Shown here: in pieces, positions 62,019-64,000 of the stretch
How the letters are laid out: every line of letters starts with the position of its first letter
How positions within the stretch are numbered: position 1 is the stretch's first letter
Assembly: GCF_042648805.1 (NCBI RefSeq)
Contig: NZ_JBHRXZ010000024.1
Span: 434,001 to 498,000 of the forward strand
Length of the DNA: 64,000 nucleotides
DNA from: Azomonas tarimensis
GTDB taxonomy: Bacteria > Pseudomonadota > Gammaproteobacteria > Pseudomonadales > Pseudomonadaceae
Reading direction: 5' to 3'
The notes under the pieces: generated by a model
What the model saw: only the letters and a program-made list of their open reading frames with translations
What the model was told of the DNA's origin: nothing
Database searches by the model: none
Made by a program: the position numbers and the translations under genes

Positions 62019-62299
62019 AGGTACCGCTTGACGGGCAACAGGCCCAGGCCCAGCAGCGTGATGCCATGCTCAAAAGACTGGCCCGGGTCGAGGGGCAGAT
62101 CCGCGGCATCCAGGCGATGATCCGCCGGGAGGAGGATTGCGAGGCCATCGCCCAGCAGTTTTCCGCGGCCCGCAAGGCCCTTGACCGCGCCTACCAGGAG
62201 ATGCTGGTGTGCCTCGTCGAGGAAACCGTGCTGAGCCCGCAAAGCGACTCCCAGGAAACCATGGCCCGGGTGCGCGCGATCTTCACCAAGTACACCTGA
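62015..62299 (+). CDS. CsoR/FrmR-family repressor with altered ligand residues
   Basis: A 94-residue all-helical repressor. The family core KRLARVEGQIRGIQAM and the first ligand cysteine C42 (EEDCEAI) are present. In CsoR the next ligands are His and Cys 25 and 29 residues later; here those positions are Leu and Thr, and a cysteine stands one residue before the His position (MLVCLVEE). So this is not a canonical Cu, Ni or formaldehyde sensor by sequence. The 62015 start matches the family length. Confidence 0.85.
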   Translation: MKVPLDGQQAQAQQRDAMLKRLARVEGQIRGIQAMIRREEDCEAIAQQFSAARKALDRAYQEMLVCLVEETVLSPQSDSQETMARVRAIFTKYT

Positions 62300-62324
62300 G
62301 TCCGCGTCGCCCCTACCTCTGGTG

Positions 62325-62789
62325 CTATTCCATCTCTCCACACAGCTCCGCCGCGCGCAACAGCGCAGCCGTCAGGCCGTGCCGTTCCCACTCGGGCAAG
62401 GCGGAAAACCGCGCGCAGAACTCCGGCGGCAACAAGGGCGGCGCCTGTTCGAGCAGTTGTCGGCCGTTGTCGCTGATCAGTAGCCACTGCCGGCGCCGGT
62501 CCAGGTCGTCGCGCTGACGCTGCAGCAGGCCACGCTCTTCGAGTCGGTCGAGCAGGCCCGACAGTGTCGCGGGCGTCAGGCTGACGAAGCGACTGAGTGC
62601 CGAAGCGGTCATCTTGCCCTCGCCCTGAAGGATCCTGAGGATCATCAGTTGCACCGGCGTCAGCCCACCATAACGGGCAAGCCGCTTGGCGTGCACCTCC
62701 GCGTCTTGCTGCAAACGCCGCATGGCGCGTAGCAGACCGAGCTCAAACGCCGATATGTTCGTTTCAACTGAAACCTTTTTTCCGAACAT
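62325..62789 (-). CDS. MarR-family transcriptional regulator
   Basis: A 154-residue winged-helix repressor. The recognition region SALSRFVSLTPATLSGLLDRLEERGL and the wing QRDDLDRRRQWLLIS fit MarR. The ATG at 62789 (after GGAG) is preferred; a TTG at 62810 is possible. It is divergent from the NAGGN amidotransferase gene, a layout also remembered from P. aeruginosa, so it probably controls that osmoprotectant operon. Confidence 0.87.
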   Translation of the reverse strand: MFGKKVSVETNISAFELGLLRAMRRLQQDAEVHAKRLARYGGLTPVQLMILRILQGEGKMTASALSRFVSLTPATLSGLLDRLEERGLLQRQRDDLDRRRQWLLISDNGRQLLEQAPPLLPPEFCARFSALPEWERHGLTAALLRAAELCGEME

Positions 62790-62985
62790 TTCTCCATACC
62801 CAGCCGTCAATCAACTTTGACATCAAATCATTATTTTGTTTTGGTGTACAACTTGAAGAGCAGTGCAGCGGCTTGCGCCAAGGGCAGCTGCAGGCGTCTT
62901 TGCAAACCAAATACGCCTGTCCGAAAGTCTGAACTCGCTTTCAGGACCTCAGTCTCAATCCCCAACGGCAAACCCGGTAAGGACT

Positions 62986-64000
62986 ATGTGCGGCATAGCT
63001 GGAGAACTACGTTTCGATAATCAACCAGCCACCCTTGCGGCGGTTGAACGCATCACTCACCACCTGACTGCTCGCGGCCCCGATGCCTGCGGCTTCCATA
63101 GCCAGGGTCCGCTGGCCTTCGGCCACCGTCGATTGAAGATCATGGATCTCTGCGAGGCTTCGGGCCAGCCGATGATCGACCCGGACCTGGGTCTGTCGAT
63201 GGTCTTCAATGGCGCCATCTACAACTACCCGGAATTGCGCGCGGAATTGGAAGCCCTCGGCTACCGATTCTTCTCCGACGGCGATACCGAGGTGCTGATC
63301 AAGGGCTTCCACGCCTGGCGCGAGGCCTTGCTGCCGCGCCTGAACGGCATGTTCGTGTTTGCCATCTGGGAGCGAGACAGCGGCCAGCTGTTCATCGCCC
63401 GCGACCGCCTCGGCGTCAAGCCGCTGTACCTGAGCCGCACCGACAAGCGCCTGCGCTTCGCCTCCTCGCTACCGGCCCTGCTCAAGGGCGGCGACATCAG
63501 CGGTGAGCTCAATCCGGTCGCGCTGAATCACTACATGAGCTTTCATGCGGTGGTGCCGGCACCTGACACCCTGATCGCCGGCATCGAAAAACTGCCGCCT
63601 GCGACCTGGATGCGCTTCGACAGCCAGGGCCGCCGCAGCCAGCAGACCTGGTGGACCCTGCCCTTTGGCGCCCGCCCCGAAGAGGAGAAGTACAGCTTCG
63701 ACGACTGGAAACAGCGCGTGCTCGATACCATGCGCGACGCGGTCGCCGTGCGCCAGCGCGCCGCGGTGGACGTCGGCGTGCTGCTGTCCGGCGGCGTCGA
63801 CTCGAGCCTGCTGGTGGGCCTGCTGCGCGAAGCCGGTGCGGCGGAGAACCTGCTGACCTTCTCGATCGGCTTCGAAGACGCCGGCGGCGAGCGCGGCGAC
63901 GAATTCAAGTATTCGGACATCATCGCCAACCACTACCAGACCCGCCATCATCAGCTGCGCATCCAGGAGCATGAAATCCTCGAGCAGTTGCCGGCCGCCT
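62986..64000 (+). CDS. asnO: N-acetylglutaminylglutamine amidotransferase (partial, runs off right edge)
   Basis: Asparagine-synthetase-like enzyme of NAGGN synthesis, an osmoprotectant dipeptide of pseudomonads. The N terminus MCGIAG exposes the Cys2 nucleophile of the glutaminase domain, which continues with RGPDACGFHSQG, FGHRRLKIMD and FNGAIYNY; the synthetase domain has the ATP loop LSGGVDSS near residues 267-274. The frame runs in-phase from 62986 to the window end (338 codons), so about 250 residues are missing. AAGGA lies before the ATG. Subclass assignment from general AsnB is by resemblance to the NAGGN enzyme. Confidence 0.88.
   Translation, partial: MCGIAGELRFDNQPATLAAVERITHHLTARGPDACGFHSQGPLAFGHRRLKIMDLCEASGQPMIDPDLGLSMVFNGAIYNYPELRAELEALGYRFFSDGDTEVLIKGFHAWREALLPRLNGMFVFAIWERDSGQLFIARDRLGVKPLYLSRTDKRLRFASSLPALLKGGDISGELNPVALNHYMSFHAVVPAPDTLIAGIEKLPPATWMRFDSQGRRSQQTWWTLPFGARPEEEKYSFDDWKQRVLDTMRDAVAVRQRAAVDVGVLLSGGVDSSLLVGLLREAGAAENLLTFSIGFEDAGGERGDEFKYSDIIANHYQTRHHQLRIQEHEILEQLPAA

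Overview
This is high-GC gammaproteobacterial chromosome, almost certainly Pseudomonas in the broad sense (stutzeri/mendocina-like or a near relative). Pointers are a ccoM gene (small cbb3-oxidase subunit) behind an ANR-type promoter, a cheR-cheV-flgA-flgM-flgN-PilZ block, the MarR/NAGGN amidotransferase pair, pseudomonad REP sequences and a GreAB-family factor. The species cannot be fixed from the sequence alone. No rRNA, tRNA, CRISPR array or prophage was seen.

Layout. 1-1341: 5' part of a PAS-GGDEF protein running off the left edge. 1618-3565: zinc metallopeptidase and histidine phosphatase. 3725-8479: four tightly packed genes (MBOAT acyltransferase, FkbH-like enzyme, acyl carrier protein, SGNH-like anchored protein). 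They look like a Dlt-type acyl-transfer system in which the adenylating enzyme is replaced by a glyceryl-ACP synthase; this is the most interesting system in the window. 8569-13022: topB, then a lactate permease/D-lactate dehydrogenase operon. 13211-17713: housekeeping and hypothetical genes, an FKBP remnant and a MITE-like palindrome. 17794-20157: ABC importer of the sulfonate/nitrate class. 20377-21479: IS200/IS605-type element with a deleted, frameshifted tnpB. 21481-28300: flavodoxin, hrpA (with REP sequences inside its coding region) and fadD.

28582-37515: Fe-S protein, PhaJ-type hydratase, alpha/beta hydrolase, ccoM, alkB, rapA and the hyi-glxR pair. 37649-40885: PhnD-family ABC importer with two permeases (selenate/phosphonate class). 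40919-45268: chemotaxis and flagellar block, with a sigma-28 promoter before flgM and a c-di-GMP effector at its end. 45280-47851: rmuC and a divergent WYL regulator. 48116-52362: glycosyltransferase, chemoreceptor and a truncated EAL protein. 52527-58228: UbiB-like kinase, ABC exporter, DsbA-like thioredoxin, BolA and fumC. 58242-62299: polyP:AMP phosphotransferase, mnmC and a CsoR-family regulator with a candidate operator. 62325-64000: MarR regulator divergent from the NAGGN (osmoprotectant dipeptide) amidotransferase, which runs off the right edge.

Several c-di-GMP, motility and envelope genes recur (GGDEF, EAL, PilZ, MCP, CheR/CheV), but most of the window is core genome. Accessory or decaying DNA is confined to the tnpB element, the MITE, the FKBP remnant and the REP insert.
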